Source: Notolepis coatsorum
Taxonomy: Eukaryota; Chordata; Actinopteri; Aulopiformes; Paralepididae
Reading direction: 5' to 3'
Assembly: GCA_963971535.1 (NCBI GenBank)
Contig: OZ020586.1
Span: 73,060,506 to 73,124,505 of the forward strand
Length of the DNA: 64,000 nt
The notes beneath the pieces were generated by a model. That model saw nothing but the letters and a program-made list of their open reading frames with translations, did no database searches and had not been told where the DNA came from. Shown in pieces: positions 1-10,589 of this stretch (the stretch's first letter is position 1; the number at the start of each line of letters is the position of its first letter). Both the position numbers and the translations under genes were made by a program.

Positions 1-3
1 GTT

Positions 4-1701
4 GTGGCTGCCTTGGAGGAGTGGCGTCATTGGCTAGAGGGGGCCGAGGAGCCGTTTACCATTTGGACGGACCACAAGAACCTGACGTACATCCGTGCTT
101 CCAAGCGCCTCAATGGCCGGCAGGCAAGATGGGCCAGCTTCCTCAGTCGGTTCGACTTCTCGCTGACGTTTCGCCCTGGTTCCCGCAACACGAAGGCCGA
201 CTCCCTGTCCCGGTTACACTCCAAGGGGGCTCCAACCACTGAGGACCCGACTCCCATCCTCCCAGAGGCCAGGGTGGTAGGAGTCGTCACCTTGGGCATC
301 GAGGGGGTGGTGAGGCGTGCCCTACGCTTCCATCGCGCTCCAGGCAATGTACCGGTTCATCGTCTCTTCGTCCCCGACTCGGTCCGGTCCCGGGTCCTCC
401 AGTGGGGCCATACCAGCCGGTTCGCCTGCCACCCGGGCGTTCATCGCACGTTCTCCTTCCTGGCTCGTCGATTCTGGTGGCCCACCATGAGGAACGACGT
501 CAAGGAGTTCGTACTGGCCTGCGCAGTCTGCGCCCGCAGCAAGGCCTCCCACCAGGCACCCTCCGGGCTATTACAGCCGCTTCCCATTCCGAGCCGTCCT
601 TGGTCACATGTGGCGCTGGACTTCGTCACGGGTCTTCCCTCCTCCCAGGGGAACACGTGCCTTCTGACCGTGGTGGATCGGTTCAGCAAGGGGGTTCACC
701 TCGTGGCCCTTCCCAAACTTCCCTCGGCGGCCGAGACGGCGGACCTCCTGACACACCACGTGTTTCGCCTCCATGGTTTTCCCCAGGACGTTGTCTCGGA
801 CCGGGGGCCCCAGTTCACTTCCCAGGTATGGCGGGCTTTTTGCAAGGGATTGGGGGCAACGGTCAGTCTTTCCTCTGGTTATCATCCCCAGACTAACGGA
901 CAAACGGAGAGGATGAACCTGAGCGTGGAGTCTGCTCTTCGGTGTGTGGCTGCCGAGAGACCAGCTTCTTGGAGCCGTTTCCTTCCCTGGGTCGAGTACT
1001 CCATCAACTCCATGGTCAGTTCCGCCACCGGCCTCTCACCCTTTGAGGTATCCCTGGGCTACCAACCCCCTCTTTTCCCTGCACAGGAGACGGAGGTGGC
1101 AGTTCCCTCCGTACAGGACCACCTCGACCGGTGCCGTCGGGTCTGGGAGATCGCCAGGACCGCGCTGCTCCGGTCATCAGAGCGCGCCTGTCGTGGGGCT
1201 GACCGGCGCCGGGTTCCTGCGCTGACGTACCACCCTGGGCAGAGGGTGTGGCTTTCCGCGAGGGACCTCCCACTTCGGTCCTCGGCCAAGAAACTTAACC
1301 CTCGGTTCGTCGGACCTTTCGAGGTTCTGAAGGTACTCAGTCCGGCGGCGGTGCGTCTTAAGCTTCCTGCGTCCATGCACATTCACCCCCTTTTCCATGT
1401 GTCCCGGGTTAAGCCTGTCTCTCTCAGTCCCCTGATGCCTCCTGCTCCGGAACCACCTCCTCCCAAGATGGTGGACGGTCACCCCCAGTGGCAGGTCCGC
1501 CGGTTGATGGGCGTTCGACGGCGGGGTCGGGGGTTCCAGTACCTGGTGGACTGGGAGGGGTACGGTCCGGAGGAACGGAGCTGGGTCTCCCGCCGGCTCA
1601 TCGTAGATCCCGGCCTGATCACCGACTTCCATCGTGCCCATCCGGGCGAGCCGGGTCGGCCTGGTCGCCGGGTGGCTCCCGTGGAGGGGGGGGTACTGTG
1701 A
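4..1701 (+). CDS. pol: Ty3/gypsy pol, C-terminal part (RNase H end, integrase, chromodomain)
   Basis: Partial polyprotein of a fossil LTR element, continuing from beyond the left edge. Residues about 1-70 are the end of RNase H (TDHKNLTYI, then [15 protein letters not shown]). Residues about 140-180 carry the H-H-C-C zinc-binding region of integrase (ACAVCARSK), followed by the catalytic core ([30 protein letters not shown]). The C-terminus has a chromodomain-like stretch ([16 protein letters not shown], about residues 515-531). The stop codon lies just inside the LTR. The family is clear. Confidence 0.9.
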   Translation: MAALEEWRHWLEGAEEPFTIWTDHKNLTYIRASKRLNGRQARWASFLSRFDFSLTFRPGSRNTKADSLSRLHSKGAPTTEDPTPILPEARVVGVVTLGIEGVVRRALRFHRAPGNVPVHRLFVPDSVRSRVLQWGHTSRFACHPGVHRTFSFLARRFWWPTMRNDVKEFVLACAVCARSKASHQAPSGLLQPLPIPSRPWSHVALDFVTGLPSSQGNTCLLTVVDRFSKGVHLVALPKLPSAAETADLLTHHVFRLHGFPQDVVSDRGPQFTSQVWRAFCKGLGATVSLSSGYHPQTNGQTERMNLSVESALRCVAAERPASWSRFLPWVEYSINSMVSSATGLSPFEVSLGYQPPLFPAQETEVAVPSVQDHLDRCRRVWEIARTALLRSSERACRGADRRRVPALTYHPGQRVWLSARDLPLRSSAKKLNPRFVGPFEVLKVLSPAAVRLKLPASMHIHPLFHVSRVKPVSLSPLMPPAPEPPPPKMVDGHPQWQVRRLMGVRRRGRGFQYLVDWEGYGPEERSWVSRRLIVDPGLITDFHRAHPGEPGRPGRRVAPVEGGVL

Positions 1702-2615
1702 GGTTTGGTCCGCTCCCCACCCACTCGCTCCGTTACCCACTCGCTCCGTTACCCACTCGCTCCGTTCCCTTAAGGTATTTTGTTAATTAATTGCATTCCC
1801 CGCCACACGCTTCTTTCCTGTAAGATGCCGTGTTGATTGGTGCTCTTCCCACCACACGCTTCTGGAGCAATGATCAATTTCATCCCGCAGCTGTCACAGC
1901 TTGTCATCAGCGCCCTGTGGCTTTATATACCCTGATTCCCCTAGTATCGATGTTGGATCGTTTTGAATATTCACTGCATCTACCTGTCTTTCCCGTCGCT
2001 GTTCCCTGTCTGTTGCTTCCCAGGACTTTCGTGAAGTATCCCTGTGGAGAACCTGATTCTCCGTACAAAGCTGCGCCTCATTTATCTGCCCGCTTTACGC
2101 GTTGCGCTCTGGTGAGTTTTTGGAAACAGTTCTTTTTGGATCACCCGTTTTTTGTGTGTTTGTGAAACACCGAAGAGATCCCGTTTTTGTTATACTGTCC
2201 TCACCTAATTTTTGTTGTTGGATTTACACTTTGGATTACCTTATTGTTTTTTCTCTGGACTCTGCTAACTGTGTGTATCACACCGAAGATCAAGTCACTT
2301 GGATATTTATTTGGATCAGTCACCTCTCTGTTTCTGTTGTGCGCTGGGCTAACTGGGATTTCTCTCTCTCCCTCCGTTTCCACCTGGAGTGTATGCTGGG
2401 AGGATCTGCAGAGCGGCTCAGACGTCACAAGCTAATTCCTCACCACCACCTACTGGGAGAATCTGCAGAGCCGCAACATTCTTCACATGCCAGATTCCCC
2501 GTTTGTTCTGTTGCTCAACCTAATTCTATCTTGTGACTCTGAGAATAAATACGCCCTTGCTTTGGCTAACTCTGAAACAACTCTCTCTGTGCCGTTGCGC
2601 TTGGGGTCGGTTACA
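1697..2615 (+). repeat. 3' LTR of the Ty3/gypsy element
   Basis: Begins TGTGAGG directly after the G-rich tract and ends CCCTAACA, giving TG...CA ends. It holds a TATA-like box (TTTATATACC, about 1921) and a polyadenylation signal AATAAA (about 2543). Length is about 919 bp. The end was placed by the CA terminus and loss of related sequence; there is no second LTR in the window to confirm it. Confidence 0.7.
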
Positions 2616-2794
2616 AACCCTAACAGCAACACTACTATCACCGACATCTAAGAAGGGAGATCCCCCCTTGAATGGCCCTTCTAATGTTTCTCTCCTCTAC
2701 ATTGCCTGTGGTGCATTTTTTCCTATTGCTAGGTTTTAGTGAGTTTTTCCTTACCTTCGCGTGGGGTATGTCTGGGAGTGTTGCATTTATTTAA

Positions 2795-2937
2795 AAAAAC
2801 TTGGACTTTATGGTCTTTTGTTCTTGACCTATTGTGATGTTTCTTCTTGACTTGTTTAAAGAAGACGTGTCCGGCCCATGGGGACATTAACGTGTGTTGT
2901 CGGGCCTTACAAATACATTTGATTTGATTTGATTTGA
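2795..2937 (+). repeat. Dispersed 3'-tail repeat ending in (TTTGA)n
   Basis: About 140 bp matched by a second copy at 21965-22091. Shared blocks are GATGTTTCTTCTTGACTTG, GCCCATGGGG and TACAAATACATTTGATTTGA. The terminal short tandem repeat suggests the 3' end of a non-LTR retroposon. The family was not recognised. The stretch 2616-2794 between the LTR and this repeat holds nothing recognised. Confidence 0.5.
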
Positions 2938-3086
2938 ACCCTGGTCAAGAAATCTCACCAGAGTCTCATCTTCCTGAGGAGACTATAGGGAAAGCCCTCC
3001 CTCAGATTCTGGGGAACTCCTACTGATGATGCATAGAAAGCACGGCAGAGGGTGATGAAAACAGTCCAGCCCATCGCCACTCCCTG

Positions 3087-3213
3087 CTATCTCAAACCCT
3101 GCCCTCTTTTCTTGATCCTCGACAGTTGTGATTGGAGGATCAAGATAAGTTTGTCCGAGGTAAGCGACAGTTGTGATTGGAGGATCAAGAAAAGAGGGCA
3201 GGGTTTGAGATAG
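3087..3213. repeat. 34-bp inverted repeat with a 46-bp direct repeat inside
   Basis: Bases 3087-3120 are the exact reverse complement of 3180-3213 (core CAAACCCTGCCCTC). Within this hairpin GACAGTTGTGATTGGAGGAT occurs twice, 46 bp apart. It lies at the left edge of an L2-like LINE fragment. Confidence 0.75.
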
Positions 3214-3405
3214 GTCAACAGTGTCTAAGGAAGAAACGCAGTATCATCAAAGACACCTCTCACCTCAATGACAGTCTTTTTGCTCTTCTCCCCTCTGGGA
3301 GGCGATACAGGAATCTCAGCAGGACCAGCAGGCTAAGGAACAGCTTCTTCCCCTCAGTTGTAATCTTGCTGAAATTTGTAACAGTGTCAATATGCTATGT
3401 AGACA
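3214..3405 (+). mobile_element. L2-group LINE, C-terminal fragment
   Basis: Translation of the + strand gives IIKDTSHLNDSLFALLPSGR followed by RRYRNLSRTSRLRNSFFPS. This is the conserved C-terminal block after the reverse transcriptase of fish L2-type LINEs (usual form: DSSHP..LF.LLPSGRRYR....RTTRLR.SFFPQA). 5'-truncated, with no RT domain. Confidence 0.75.
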
Positions 3406-3527
3406 TATATTGATTCATAATAATAAGTTATAGTAACAGTGCCAATATACTATGTAGACATACATTGGTTCATAGAATAAAAGTTTATAGTAACATTGGA
3501 CCTCATGATGGAAATTTGTACGTAACT

Positions 3528-4010
3528 GGCGGCTGGGTGGCGTAGCGGAGATTGCGCTCATCACCAATGCAAGAGACTCCAGTATCGAATCCCAGTCTCA
3601 GCATTGCCTACGGCTTGGGCCGGCTGTCGTACTGGCTCATTTGGCAGAGTCAGCGGGTGGAAGTCGATGGGTGGGGATTGGACGTTGTGGACAGTGACTC
3701 CTACAGGTCGGTTGGGTGACGCCTGCACAGCAGAGACAGGAAGTATCGGGGGCAGTGTGAGCCTCCCACGTGTTACTCCTCGCCACTGAGTGTCCACGCT
3801 GTCTGGTGAAAAGATGCGACAGGCTGCCTCCTCGTGTACCGGAGGGAACACGTGATGCAAGGCTTCTATCCTCACTACAACCGACCAGTGGGGGGCATAG
3901 TCTAGCAACGTTCAAGACAGGGGAGGGGAGAATTGGCAATACGAAATTGGGATGGGAGAAAATAATTGAAAATAAGGAGAAAAAGTGGACCAAAAAAAAT
4001 AATAAGTGTA
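3528..4010 (+). mobile_element. tRNA-derived SINE (+)
   Basis: The head GGCGGCTGGGTGGCGTAGCGG contains a box A-like segment (TGGCGTAGCGG), and about 50 bp later a box B-like segment (GTATCGAATCCCAGT). A long GC-rich body follows, then a tail with AAATTGGGATGGG and A-rich sequence. A second copy lies inverted at 4145-4592. The tRNA of origin was not determined. Confidence 0.7.
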
Positions 4011-4144
4011 CCTAACTATCTTCATAAGAAGTTCGTAAGAACAAATTTATGAAAGTTCTCCTCCGGATGCCTTAACATGTGAAAAGGTGTGTGAAAACAG
4101 CCAAAGTGTTCTCAGCTGCAATCCCGTGAATGAAGAACGTCACT

Positions 4145-4592
4145 CATTCTTTTTTTCTTTTTATTCAATTTATTTTTGGACTTTCTGTATTTTTCACCCA
4201 TCCCAATTTAGTCGTTTAGCATTGCCCCACTGTCGGCCTGGGGAGGGTGTAGAACTACCACATGCCTCCTCCGATACATGTGGAGTCGCCAGCCGCTTCT
4301 TATCACCTGACAGCGAGGAGTGTAACACTGGGGGAACGTAACGTATGCAGAGGTTCACGCTATTTCCCCCAGATCCCCTCCCTGCTGAACAGGCGCCCGA
4401 CCGACCAGTAGGAGTCACAGTTTAGTTTACAACGACCAGGACACATATCCCACCGGCTTCCCACCCGCTAACACTGCCAATTGTGTTAGTAGGGACGACT
4501 GACCAAGCCGGAGGTACCGCTGGCAGCTGGATTCGATCCCAGAGTCTCTGCGGTGGTAGGCGAGTGCTTAGTCCACTGCGCTACCCAGCCGC
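4145..4592 (-). mobile_element. tRNA-derived SINE (-), same family as 3528-4010
   Basis: Read on the minus strand from 4592 it starts GCGGCTGGGTAGCGCAGTGG (box A region) and has GGGATCGAATCC (box B) about 50 bp on, then CTGTGACTCCTAC and GGTCGG(T)CGGG as in the + copy. Both copies share the CCCATCCCAATTT/AAATTGGGATGGG tail. The tails of the two copies face each other. Confidence 0.75.
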
Positions 4593-4744
4593 ATCTGAAT
4601 GTCACTCATTCTTAAACTGAAATCGCATTCTCGTACACCTGAATTTGCATACAGAAAAGCCCTGCCAGCTCCTTATAAGGCATAGAACCACAGCACTGTG
4701 TGCACAAATATTAGGTAGCGTGAAAGCAATTTGCGACTGGTGAA

Positions 4745-4990
4745 AATGAGATTAGATTAGATTCAAATGTATTGTCATTATACATTATTGTAAATTACAT
4801 TACAACAAAAATAAGTTTGGCATCTAACCAGAGTACAAATGTAACAGTGCAATAGTAACATACAATGCACAGGTGATTAAACTGGGAATAAAATATATAA
4901 ATACTACTGAGTAATAATAGTGCTCATCACACACATGTACAGAGTTGTAGTATTAATATGTACAGTGATACATACAGGTATAAAGACACT
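4745..4990 (-). mobile_element. Probable LINE 3'-end fragment
   Basis: Starts GATTAGATTAGATTC and continues ATGTATTGTCATTATACATT. This resembles the inverted 3' tails of fish L2-type LINEs (short tandem tail, then TTTATTGTCATT). No coding remnant is visible, so the family call is tentative. Confidence 0.4.
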
Positions 4991-5051
4991 ATAGTAGTAA
5001 GTAGAACTAGAACATGACATCTTAGCATGACATCTTATTTAGTAGTGTCAA

Positions 5052-5262
5052 TACGGGTACAAGACCACCCAAAAATGGGCATGGGATGAGTTAACAGGTG
5101 AGGTTAATGTGGTGTCAGGAGAGGGGCGCACAGTGGCTGAAGTGAAAAAGAAATGGGCTCATGTGAAATCAGAGTCCAAAAAAAGATTAGCAAAACACAG
5201 GAGAGATATGCTGGCCACTGGAGGAGGAACAGTGGGCTCAGGGTTGTCTGAGGTATGTCAGC
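5052..5262 (+). pseudogene. PIF/Harbinger Myb-like (trihelix) DNA-binding protein, fragment
   Basis: The + frame reads WAWDELTGEVNVVSGEGR then TVAEVKKKWAHVKSESKKR and LAKHRRDMLATGGG. This is the Myb/SANT-like domain of the second protein of Harbinger transposons and the related host NAIF1 family (usual: GR.R....VKKKW.NLK...K). No complete start or N-terminus is seen. It lies tail to tail with a transposase fragment on the other strand, the usual convergent layout of Harbinger elements. Confidence 0.65.
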
Positions 5263-5800
5263 TGCTACGTCCAAACACATCCAGCGTCATTCCAGCAGTC
5301 CGATGCTGCGCTCGACTTTGGTACGAGTGTGCACATGGCTCTCATTGTAGGTCACCTCCTGCTCCGTCTGGGGGTTGGTGAGTGTGGTCATGAACCAGGT
5401 TGCCAGCACATATCCGCAATCTCCTAATAAAACAAGTCATTAGAATAATAGAAGCCTATTGTTGCTGGAACAATTCATTACACACATATACAGTATGTAC
5501 CAAATACCAATTAGCCATGCGTCTCCAGAGTCTCCTTGCTCGAGGTGCACACCCACAGATCTGTTCTGTAAGATGTAGGAGTCATGTCCCCACAGATCTG
5601 TTCTGTAAGATGTAGGAGTCATGTACCCACAGATCTGTTCTGTAAGATGTAGGAGTCATGTACCCACAGATCTGTTCTGTAAGATGATGTAGGAGTCATG
5701 TACCCACAGATCTGTTCTGTAAGATGATGTAGGAGTCATGTGCACCTCCTGGGAAACGGGAGGCCACGTTGAGCAGGTGGTTATGTGTGTTGCAGATGAT
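5262..5800 (-). pseudogene. PIF/Harbinger DDE transposase, broken, with internal minisatellite
   Basis: Minus-strand frames give, in protein order, NHLLNVASRFPGGAHDSYIL (about 5796-5740), VHLEQGDSGDAWLIG (about 5550-5506), GDCGYVLATWFMTTLTNPQ and THEVTYNE-like sequence followed by HVHTRTKVERSIGLLE (about 5420-5290). These match Harbinger transposase landmarks: WPGS.HDS.I, GD.GY, LT.P...A...YN..H...R..VER..G.LK. A stop follows GLLE. A 38-41-bp tandem repeat sits inside the coding region after HDSYILQNRSVG. Confidence 0.7.
5555..5745. repeat. Minisatellite, 38-41-bp unit, about five copies
   Basis: The unit contains CCACAGATCTGTTCTGTAAG and GATGTAGGAGTCATGT. Later copies carry an extra GAT (AAGATGATGTAGG). 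Read on the minus strand the unit encodes HDSYILQNRSVG, part of the Harbinger transposase remnant, so the array arose by duplication inside the old coding sequence. Confidence 0.9.
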
Positions 5801-5805
5801 TTGAA

Positions 5806-5956
5806 CCCTTTCACTGCCACACGACAGAAGGTTAACCCACAACCGACGGTCGCCGGGTTAACCGGCTGTTGTGTGGCAGTGAAAGGGTTAACCTTCTGTG
5901 TGTTGTCGCAGTGAAAGGGTTAACCGTTTGTATAGTGCGGCGGTGAAAGGGTTAAC
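5806..5956. mobile_element. Short TTAA-type fold-back element (piggyBac-like ends) with extra end copies
   Basis: CCCTTTCACTGCCACACGAC at 5806 pairs with GTGTGGCAGTGAAAGGG ending at 5887, followed by TTAA. Two more GCAGTGAAAGGGTTAAC / GCGGTGAAAGGGTTAAC ends follow at about 5908 and 5939. TTAACCCTTTCACTGCC-type ends resemble piggyBac-like short elements. The element is too short to code. Confidence 0.5.
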
Positions 5957-6514
5957 GTTGATGGAGTGGTATTGCTTTCTGTTGAGATATGGAAACGCTG
6001 CATCTGGGGAGGGTGCCGCCCTTGATGCACACGTGCCCAAGGTGGACAGTATACCTGGACGTGTGGTGGCACACGGTTTGAGGGTCCTTAGTGCTGGTCA
6101 CAGGGTATTGCACAGGTCTTGGTAGCCTGAAGCGTCCCACTAGATACTCATCATCGCTCCCTCCTCAGTGCATGATCAGTGATATCTTCCAGCAGCAGTA
6201 GATATGCCATATTGTGTGTGTGTGTCCTATCTACGACTGCCTTTCCGCGTTTGTAAATCCTGTTCGTAGTGTAACAAAAGTAGCAGACAGAGGTAGGTGG
6301 AAGGTGCAATATGGTTGTACAATCAATCAAACACACATAGTCAATAGCTGAAGCTCCCCACTGGACAATGGCCAGGGGCATTTATTTGAGCAAAACTGAA
6401 CATTTGAAAAACAATCATATACTGGCTCCCATTGGAGCACCTAACTACCTTACTGAAGGCCAGTCCCTAACTAGGCCAGGCCGCAGTCCGGCTTACCGGT
6501 TTCAAACTCACGGT
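5957..6514. other. Unassigned interspersed DNA
   Basis: No gene, tandem repeat or recognised element was seen, apart from a short (GT)n run near 6210. Confidence 0.5.
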
Positions 6515-7690
6515 TTAGCGCGTCCTTCCTTGTCTCCTCTCACAGAGGCTGAACGTGTTCTGTCTGAAAGGTACAGTACAGTCTCCTCTCACAGAGGCTG
6601 AACGTGCTCTGTCTGAAAGGTACAGTCTCCTCTCACAGTGGCTGAACGTGCTCTGTCTGAAAGGTACAGTCTCCTCTCACAGTGGCTGAACATGCTCTGT
6701 CTGAAAGGTACAGTCTCCTCTCACAGTGGCTGAACGTGCTCTGTCTGAAAGGTACAGTCTCCTCTCACAGAGGCTGAACGTGCTCTGTCTGAAAGGTACA
6801 GTCTCCTCTCACAGTGGCTGAACGTGTTCTGTCTGAAAGGTACAGTACAGTCTCCTCTCACAGAGGCTGAACGTGCTCTGTCTGAAAGGTACAGTCTCCT
6901 CTCACAGTGGCTGAACGTGCTCTGTCTGAAAGGTACAGTCTCCTCTCACAGAGGCTGAACGTGCTCTGTCTGAAAGGTACAGTCTCCTCTCACAGTGGCT
7001 GAACGTGTTCTGTCTGAAAGGTACAGTACAGTCTCCTCTCACAGAGGCTGAATGTGCTCTGTCTGAAAGGTACAGTCTCCTCTCACAGTGGCTGAACGTG
7101 CTCTGTCTGAAAGGTACAGTCTCCTCTCACAGAGGCTGAACGTGCTCTGTCTGAAAGGTACAGTCTCCTCTCACAGAGGCTGAACGTGCTCTGTCTGAAA
7201 GGTACAGTCTCCTCTCACAGAGGCTGAACGTGCTCTGTCTGAAAGGTACAGTCTCCTCTCACAGAGGCTGAACGTGCTCTGTCTGAAAGGTACAGTCTCC
7301 TCTCACAGAGGCTGAACGTGCTCTGTCTGAAAGGTACAGTCTCCTCTCACAGTGGCTGAACGTGCTCTGTCTGAAAGGTACAGTCTCCTCTCACAGAGGC
7401 TGAACGTGCTCTGTCTGAAAGGTACAGTCTCCTCTCACAGAGGCTGAACGTGCTCTGTCTGAAAGGTACAGTACAGTCTCCTCTCACAGAGGCTGAACGT
7501 GCTCTGTCTGAAAGGTACAGTCTCCTCTCACAGTGGCTGAACGTGCTCTGTCTGAAAGGTACAGTCTCCTCTCACAGTGGCTGAACGTGCTCTGTCTGAA
7601 AGGTACAGTCTCCTCTCACAGAGGCTGAACGTGCTCTGCCTGAAAGGTACAGTCTCCTCTCACAGAGGCTGAACGTGCTCTGCCTCTGTC
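6515..7690. repeat. Minisatellite, 44-bp unit, about 26 copies
   Basis: Each unit reads GTACAGTCTCCTCTCACAG, then A or T, then GGCTGAACGTGCTCTGTCTG and AAAG. Two main variants alternate (CAGAGGCTG and CAGTGGCTG). Some junctions have a longer TACAGTACAG form (near 6570, 6840, 7025 and 7470), which suggests blocks of several units were copied together. Confidence 0.95.
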
Positions 7691-7854
7691 TGTCTGACTA
7701 TTATTTCCCCTTTTTTTTTTAAAACTTTGACCAGTCACCTGGTTCTTTTAGCGTTTATCGCTTTTTCTTCTCATTCATACTTGGTCAAGTTCGACCGACA
7801 GAAGCAGGCTGAAAGAGTTCAGATGGGGGGGAGACACTCTGGGAAAGGCACGGC

Positions 7855-7965
7855 TGCCGTCCGGGATTCGAACGCGCTCAGCCCCAGATCCGCGCGAGCG
7901 CGGTTGTCCACGGCGCTGAAATAGCACTCGCGGTACGTGGTGAGCTACTGGAGCTCCCCTATTTC
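7855..7965 (-). repeat. tRNA-like sequence (SINE head candidate)
   Basis: On the minus strand a box A-like TAGCTCACCACGTACCGCG is followed about 60 bp on by a box B-like GCGTTCGAATCCCGG. The spacing is longer than in a functional tRNA and no cloverleaf is evident, so a SINE head or pseudo-tRNA is more likely than a tRNA gene. Confidence 0.35.
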
Positions 7966-8249
7966 CCCTTTTTATTTATTTTTTATTTTTTAAGTCTTGG
8001 CTCCTCTTTGGTATTTTTTATATTTGTTTCTTATATACGCCTGGTGGTTAAAAAAAACTTCTGTTTACTTTTTGTATTTTATTTTTTTATTATTTTTTAA
8101 ACAAACATAATAAACAAACATGACAACACTCGATAAGATATACAAGCATTATTAACAGTGCACATCCAATAAAATCACCATATAGTTAAATGTCTTATAC
8201 AGGATATACCCCCAATACCTGCTATCTAATACCCTACACACATATGCTC

Positions 8250-8388
8250 TATCTGATTGGCCACTGACGTTTCTGGTCATGTGACATGTGCGCCCAATCG
8301 TGTGACGCGCCCATTTCCGCCTTTGACCAGCAGCAAACTACCTAACGCCTAGTTTATCACTGGTTAAGCTTAGCTCTTTCGAAGTTGG
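8250..8388. repeat. Half copy of the fold-back family seen at 17941-18359
   Basis: Shares TCTGATTGGCCACTGACG, GACATGTGCGCCCAATCGTG, ACCTAACGCCTAGTTTATCA and TCGAAGTTGGTTAA with the fold-back elements at 17941-18359 and 47740-48459. Only one arm is present; it is interrupted at its inner end by the TTAA-flanked element 8393-8822. Confidence 0.7.
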
Positions 8389-8392
8389 TTAA

Positions 8393-8822
8393 AGGGGAAC
8401 TATCTTATAAATGGCCTTTTTGAGTGTTTAGCATTGTTTCCTAGCTATGTGAACTTATATTAATATGATCTATGTCTCAAAATTCTCATATTGGCGCATT
8501 CTTCCAATTCTCCTCTCACAATATTCACCCTCACTGAACTGAGTCATTTGAAAATGTGATGATTTGTGATGTCAGAAAGACACCGCTGCATGTTAATGTT
8601 GAGATACAAGATGAGCTGCACACAGTGGCTGGACCTGGACCTGGAGCCCAGGCTCAAAACGGCTCGAGATCTTGAGGTAGAAAAATGCTGTTTTTGAGGA
8701 CTTGATTAGAAATACAAAACAATGAATAAAAAATATATATATATTACAGAGGTGTTCCATAGACTCACAGGAATTGTGTAAAAGTGCCCAAATAGTGAAA
8801 GAAATAGTAAAATAGTTCCCCT
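8393..8822. mobile_element. TTAA-flanked non-coding DNA element, 430 bp
   Basis: Ends AGGGGAACTAT and ATAGTTCCCCT form an 11-bp perfect inverted repeat, flanked on both sides by TTAA (8389-8392 and 8823-8826). The TTAA duplication is the hallmark of piggyBac-type transposition. No transposase remnant is visible, so this is a non-autonomous element. Confidence 0.65.
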
Positions 8823-8826
8823 TTAA

Positions 8827-9089
8827 CACATTAACTGCCACGCTTCTATCCATCAATGTATGATCACTGCCACCAGTCTAAGCCTATGGAGATGTTCACC
8901 TTCTTTGCAGGGCTATAACTTTTTAAATTGTATTGCTAAATTGACATTACTATGGCCCATTCAACATCGATTATCTATCATTCAGGATGTAGGAACGTTA
9001 TACTTTTTCATTCATATATTCATACGAAAATACCGTCAGAATATAAGTATGTTTTTATCGTTTTCTGCAGTAATTCCTAGAACGCTAGT
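8827..9089. repeat. Left flank of the BEL element, remnant of a TTAA-type element
   Basis: Contains GGGCTATAACTTTTTAAATTG and ATTACTATGGCCCATTCAAC-like sequence related to 39180-39470 (GAGCTATAACTAT, ACAATACTATGGCCCATA, GGAATATAAGTATG). That relative starts with TTAACTCATTCAGTGCC, so both appear to derive from one TTAA-type element family. The assignment is tentative. Confidence 0.35.
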
Positions 9090-10521
9090 TGTTGTGAAGG
9101 GCCAGATTAAACCGAATATATATATTTATTTATATATATATATTTAATTGTATTTGTATATTCTCTAATATTCCCTGATATCCCTTGTATATTCCTTGTA
9201 CAATATGCATTGAATATCCATTCTAGCCTACTGAACATCCCATAATAGTCTCCATTCTACTATTGGTCGAGACCTTGGTGCCAGGCTGCCATACCCCCCA
9301 GACCCAGTTCAAACGTACCGCTCAACATGTACGAACAAGTCCTAGTTCCGCGTAGGAATCTGGCTACCGCACCACTAACGGTACTATTTGTTCATAGTGC
9401 GTATATATACTGCGCTACTAAAGTAGGACTTCCTTTTCAGTCCAGTTTCTTACCCTCCAATAGAGTGACAGACGTAAAGCCTCCCCGCGACGCCACGTGT
9501 GGGAGTGAGGCCAAGTTCGGCCTACCATCGGTATTGAGACATCGTGTATATTAATATTTGAATAGTCATATTTGGCACTATATCGTCGAGTTGGACGTAG
9601 TCTATTAAGCTAATAATAGTCTATTAATATAGTGCTTCGTGCGGTGAGAATACTACCGTAGTCAGTACCCCATCGTTTCGGGCAGAGAACTGGCTGCTTA
9701 TCCAGGATGGTCGACCCCATGTGAGACTGCATCCGAGGAGCCCCAGAGCCGACGAGCGAGTGGACCTGTATACCGGATTATTCTACCGACGACAGCCCGC
9801 CTTCCCAGGCACGGATTATGCTTTGTGTACAGTGATTATTCCATGGATAAAGACCCCCGACACTGCCGTGTGTTGGAACCCCCCCCCCCCTGGAGAGGAC
9901 GCAAGGTGAGGAGACGCTCTGCAAGACGAGGTCGCTTCACGTCTCTCCTCCGTGGACCGGAGAGAGCCGGCCCACAGAGAGTCCAACTGCTTTCATCTGT
10001 GGTCCAAGGATCGCTGGCGCATTGAACTGCACAACTGTGGGTTCACCCAGGATACCCTTGGCCGGACGAGGCAGCCAGACTCTACCCCCCCCCCCCTCCT
10101 ACTCCTGTTGTCTTACAAGCGACCGGATTAACCCCCCTAGTGTATCCAGTCTTATAATCATTAAAGTATCATTGCTGTTATTCCTTAACTATTCCAGGTC
10201 GTATATTTACCACCTGCGCCACCAGAGATTGGACATTCTCTATTGATATACCAACGAATACTCTTTGCCATAAAGTGCATACTATTTCAATTCATAAATG
10301 TAATTAAGTGATTAAGTGCTTGCTCTACACACCATTGCTGTGTAGGAATAAACGCATACTTCGACTTCGTACATTTGTGTTGGATCCGTTTCATCTACGT
10401 GAGAGTGTTTATCATAATATATTTATGCCGAGTACTGGGTGGCCGAATATAAAGTACAAAGGTAGTGGTAGTAAGTATCATATCTAGTAATACAGTCAGG
10501 GAATTGTACCCCTCAGTTACA
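9090..10521 (+). repeat. 5' LTR of the BEL/Pao element
   Basis: Nearly identical to 15618-17049. Contains AT-rich TATATATATTTATTTA near its start and AATAAACGC (possible poly(A) signal) near 10349. The sequence directly after it (TTGGTCCTTCGAGCCGGA, 10524) is the likely tRNA primer-binding region. Confidence 0.95.
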
Positions 10522-10589
10522 ATTGGTCCTTCGAGCCGGAGGGTAATTAGTGTAATATTAATATAGTGTTATTAATATTGAAATGGCCT

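Larger units (their letters stand above)
1..2615 (+). mobile_element. Ty3/gypsy LTR retrotransposon with chromodomain, right half
   Basis: Fossil LTR element cut by the left window edge. Visible parts in order are the end of RNase H, integrase, a C-terminal chromodomain, a G-rich tract at 1683-1693 that fits a polypurine tract, and one LTR. This order is that of chromodomain-bearing Ty3/gypsy elements (chromoviruses) of fish. The visible coding part looks whole. Age cannot be judged because the other LTR lies outside the window. Confidence 0.9.

Noticed and set aside
5555-5745. Evenly spaced repeats as a CRISPR array
   Set aside because: Units are contiguous with no unique spacers, and the context is a eukaryotic transposon remnant.
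6515-7690. 44-bp repeat array as CRISPR or a coding repeat
   Set aside because: No spacers, and no sustained open frame across the array.
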